Source: Bradyrhizobium zhengyangense (lineage in GTDB: Bacteria > Pseudomonadota > Alphaproteobacteria > Rhizobiales > Xanthobacteraceae). Taken from it: 64,000 bases of DNA. Under the pieces are notes generated by a model. The model did not search any database. It was given only the letters and a program-made list of their open reading frames with translations, and had not been told where the DNA came from. The position numbers and the translations under genes are program-made. This document shows positions 62,028-64,000 of the stretch, one piece after another. The stretch covers positions 248,001-312,000 of the forward strand of contig NZ_JAKLUA010000003.1 of the NCBI RefSeq assembly GCF_022012435.1. The letters are read 5' to 3'. The first letter of the stretch is position 1, and the number at the start of each line of letters is the position of its first letter.

Positions 62028-62110
62028 CGTCCGCGAAAGTCTTCGTTCGTCCGCTCCGGCATGGTGCGGAGACCAAACAGTGCCGATGCCTCGGCACAAC
62101 GGAGCTTTCT

Positions 62111-62899
62111 ATGACCCAACTCGATCATCAGATTCATTCCATCGGCCCGGAGGTTGCGGGCTCACGTATTTTCAAGTTCATCGCCTTTCTTTACGGAATT
62201 GCGGCGTATCTCGTTTTTTTCGTTACGATTGTCTACGCGATCGGCTTTGTAATGGGGCTCGTGGTACCGAAGACCATCGATACCGGAGCCGACACGCCGG
62301 CCGCTGAGGCCGTGATCATCAATCTGCTGCTGATGGCGCTGTTCGCCGTTCAACATAGCGTGATGGCGCGCCAGCGCTTCAAGGCGTGGTGGACGCAATT
62401 CGTCCCCAAGCCGGTCGAGCGCTCGACCTACGTGCTGTTCGCGAGCCTGTCATTGCTCCTCCTGTTCTGGCAGTGGCGGCCGTTGCCGTCGATCGTATGG
62501 GACGTCGCCAGTGCCGATCTTGCCGTGACGCTGGTCACGCTGTCGTTCGCGGGCTGGATCCTTGTGTTCACCTCGACCTTCATCATCAATCATTTCGAAC
62601 TGTTCGGATTGCATCAGGTGACGAACCATCTTGTCGGCAAGCAGGCCGAGCCGCCGCGGTTTAAGACGCCGCTGCTCTACAAATTCGTTCGTCATCCGAT
62701 CTATCTCGGCTTCATCATCGCCTTCTGGGCGGCACCGACCATGACTGTTGGCCATCTGCTGTTTGCGGCCGTGACCACGGCCTACATCTTCGTCGGTATC
62801 GCGCTGGAGGAGCACGATCTCGTCGACCTTTTCGGCGACGATTACCGGCAGTACAAACAACGGGTGTCGATGCTTATTCCCTGGCGCCGGTCAGTCTAG
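62111..62899 (+). CDS. mddA: methanethiol S-methyltransferase (MddA-like) / NnrU family
   Basis: This 262-residue membrane protein has six predicted helices and the C-terminal methyltransferase landmarks LLYKFVRHPIYLGFIIAFWA and VGIALEEHDLVDLFGDDYRQ YKQ-type motif (RHP, EE, Y..Y). MddA-type enzymes methylate methanethiol to dimethyl sulfide and occur in Bradyrhizobium; NnrU or isoprenylcysteine methyltransferase-like relatives are alternatives. GGAG lies six bases before the ATG. It is divergent from the TPR regulator and followed by a GFA protein. Confidence 0.85.
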   Translation: MTQLDHQIHSIGPEVAGSRIFKFIAFLYGIAAYLVFFVTIVYAIGFVMGLVVPKTIDTGADTPAAEAVIINLLLMALFAVQHSVMARQRFKAWWTQFVPKPVERSTYVLFASLSLLLLFWQWRPLPSIVWDVASADLAVTLVTLSFAGWILVFTSTFIINHFELFGLHQVTNHLVGKQAEPPRFKTPLLYKFVRHPIYLGFIIAFWAAPTMTVGHLLFAAVTTAYIFVGIALEEHDLVDLFGDDYRQYKQRVSMLIPWRRSV

Positions 62900-62966
62900 C
62901 GGTCGCATGCTCCGCCACGCGTCCGCCGAACGGAGGATGCGTGGCGGGCCTTCATTTGTAACCCGA

Positions 62967-63011
62967 GAACTTCTATCCCAAGAATTTCTATCCCTAGAAT
63001 TTCTATTCCAA
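62967..63011. repeat. three 15-bp tandem repeats upstream of the GFA gene
   Basis: GAACTTCTATCCCAA, GAATTTCTATCCCTA and GAATTTCTATTCCAA (62967-63011) repeat with 15-bp period. They end 21 bp before the GFA gene start, in the leader or promoter region. Their role is unknown. Confidence 0.65.
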
Positions 63012-63032
63012 GCCATCTCAGGAGAAACCAAG

Positions 63033-63455
63033 ATGAAACATGTCGGACACTGCTTCTGCGGCGCGGTCACCATCGAGGTGACGGGCGAGCCGGCCGCGAT
63101 GGGCTATTGCCATTGCCGCTCATGCCGCTCCTGGTCGGGCGGGCCGGTGAACGCCTTCAGCCTGTGGAAGCCGGAAGCCGTGCGCATTACCGAGGGCGCA
63201 CAGAATGTCGAGACCTTCGCCAAAACGCCGCTGAGCCAGCGCAAATATTGCCGGAAGTGCGGCGGTCATCTGATGACCAATCACCCGCCGCTCGATCTGA
63301 TCGACGTCTTCACGGCGACCATCCCGACGCTGACCTTCGCTCCGGGCGTCCACGTCAACTATTCCGAGACGGTGCTGCCGATGCGCGACGGCCTGCCCAA
63401 GCTGAAGGATTTTCCCGCCGAGTTCGGCGGCAGCGGCGAGATGATGCAGGAGTAG
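63033..63455 (+). CDS. GFA family protein (glutathione-dependent formaldehyde-activating-like)
   Basis: This 140-residue protein has the GFA zinc-binding Cys pattern: GHCFCGAVTIEV, YCHCRSCRSWSGG and RKYCRKCGGHLMTNHP. GFA-fold enzymes can bind formaldehyde-glutathione adducts, but many members have other roles. The C-terminal DVFTATIPTLTFAPGVHVNY is typical. ATG 63033 has AGGAG nearby. It follows the MddA-like gene after 133 bp and may share control; a link with methyl or formaldehyde metabolism is inferred. Confidence 0.9.
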   Translation: MKHVGHCFCGAVTIEVTGEPAAMGYCHCRSCRSWSGGPVNAFSLWKPEAVRITEGAQNVETFAKTPLSQRKYCRKCGGHLMTNHPPLDLIDVFTATIPTLTFAPGVHVNYSETVLPMRDGLPKLKDFPAEFGGSGEMMQE

Positions 63456-63476
63456 GAGAGCTCCGCTTCACGCAAC

Positions 63477-63502
63477 ATCTCTCCCCGCAAGCGGGGAGAG
63501 AT
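63477..63502. repeat. CTCTCCCC-type palindromic hairpin
   Basis: ATCTCTCCCCGC (63477-63488), AA, GCGGGGAGAGAT (63491-63502), a perfect 12-bp stem between the GFA gene and the convergent TPR paralogue. It may terminate both. Same family as 42639-42666 and 56464-56488. Confidence 0.75.
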
Positions 63503-63507
63503 CTTCA

Positions 63508-64000
63508 CTACCTCATCCCCGCGCGCCGGAATCCTTCCAGATAATGCGCGCGGTCCTCTTCGCGCAGCATCGGCAGCTCCCGCGTGAGCCAGGCGAGCGA
63601 AATGCCGGGCTGCGTGCGGCGCAAGCCTTCCAGCGCGGAGGCGGCCAGTAGCGGATCGCCGGACATGCCGGCGGCTGCCGTCAGCACGCGGTGCGCGCCG
63701 ACGAAATCGGCCCGCTGCCGCATTGATTCCCGCGCCATCTGCATGGCGTCCTCGTAGTTGCGGCCGATGAACTGCGCATAGCCCGCAACACCGCAATAGA
63801 TTGCCGCGAGCGGATCGCGCGGGCTGAGTTGCAGCGCGCGGCGCGCCGCGGCATCGCCGTCCTGCCATCGTCCAGCATAACACAGTGTAACGCCGTAGAA
63901 GGCGTGCGCCATCGCGAAATTCGGATTGAGCATCAGCGTCAGCTCGAACGCCGCCAGCGCGTCGTCGAAACGGCGGCGGAACAGATAGGTATAAGCGAGG
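63508..64000 (-). CDS. TPR protein, paralogue of the 60.4-kb regulator (5' end beyond window)
   Basis: A minus-strand frame enters from the right edge with no start in the window and ends at 63508 after about 163 codons. The sequence shows TPR repeats and ends HYLEGFRRAGMR, nearly identical to the end of the 60427-61977 protein (HYLEGFRRAGLR), with parallel stretches such as LNPNFAMAHAFYGVTLCYAG and LSPRDPLAAIYCGVAGYAQF. It is probably a second CadC/TolB/TPR-type protein; the N-terminal domains cannot be seen. An in-frame Met at 63933 exists but is internal to a TPR. Confidence 0.82.
   Translation of the reverse strand, partial: LAYTYLFRRRFDDALAAFELTLMLNPNFAMAHAFYGVTLCYAGRWQDGDAAARRALQLSPRDPLAAIYCGVAGYAQFIGRNYEDAMQMARESMRQRADFVGAHRVLTAAAGMSGDPLLAASALEGLRRTQPGISLAWLTRELPMLREEDRAHYLEGFRRAGMR

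Overview
The window is a 64-kb, GC-rich chromosomal segment of an alphaproteobacterium. The best fit is Bradyrhizobium or a close relative in the Nitrobacteraceae. Supporting this are an ALA-synthase (C4) haem pathway gene preceded by a perfect FNR/FixK-type box, the ctaC-ctaD-ctaB-(small CoxF-like)-ctaG-ctaE-DUF983-SURF1 order, a separate F0-only ATP synthase operon (atpI-B-E-F'-F), IalB and DUF2934 proteins, a PodJ-like polarity protein, and several palindromic repeat families that I recall as typical of Bradyrhizobium intergenic DNA. Most of the window is core chromosome. The only mobile-type locus is a REP-associated tyrosine transposase (RAYT) at about 45.9-46.9 kb. I see no tRNA, rRNA, CRISPR array, prophage or integrase.

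Layout. 1-1.4 kb: a PodJ-like protein cut by the window edge. 1.6-8.3 kb: a PadR regulator divergent from an NTF2-like gene and a fatty-acid beta-oxidation operon (acyl-CoA dehydrogenase, thiolase, FadB). 8.4-11.5 kb: a glutathione theme, with glutathione S-transferase divergent from a MarR regulator across twin palindromes, then gshA. 11.7-16.2 kb: PAN-domain protein, nucleotidyltransferase and MmcQ/YjbR pair, signal peptidase I, TldD, IalB. 16.6-23.2 kb: the aa3-type cytochrome c oxidase and assembly operon. 23.3-26.4 kb: a small NTF2-like gene, a block of palindromic repeats, a divergent two-component system and a strong small-RNA or attenuator candidate. 26.5-30.6 kb: thrC, an M16 peptidase, a GNAT acetyltransferase and a secreted protein. 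30.8-33.5 kb: the F0 operon on the minus strand.

33.8-43.9 kb: a coiled-coil envelope protein, YjbQ, an MHS-type transporter, a LuxR-type response regulator, a Tat-exported alpha/beta hydrolase, an SSF-PAS-kinase-receiver hybrid sensor of the CbrA/CrbS architecture, and hemA. 44.2-47.3 kb: aroQ, an MBL hydrolase, then the RAYT/REP locus, which includes a truncated 5' copy of the transposase. 47.3-52.8 kb: chemoreceptor, outer-membrane beta-barrel protein, HTH protein, a small secreted protein, an AEC transporter and a translationally coupled pair of very small genes. 53.0-58.9 kb: a peptide-type ABC importer operon (SBP, two permeases, fused double ATPase) divergent from a TetR regulator. 59.1-60.4 kb: a DUF3313 lipoprotein and a DUF2147 protein behind a promoter whose spacer is itself a palindrome. 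60.4-64 kb: two paralogous TPR proteins flanking a methanethiol methyltransferase-like gene and a GFA protein.

The most interesting material is non-coding or regulatory: a promoter-to-terminator RNA unit at about 26.27-26.41 kb upstream of thrC, the REP/RAYT locus with its internal truncated duplicate, operator-like palindromes at the divergent regulator loci, and a coupled pair of 53- and 69-residue genes at 52.5-52.8 kb. Functional statements rest on reading motifs in the translations. No database search was possible.
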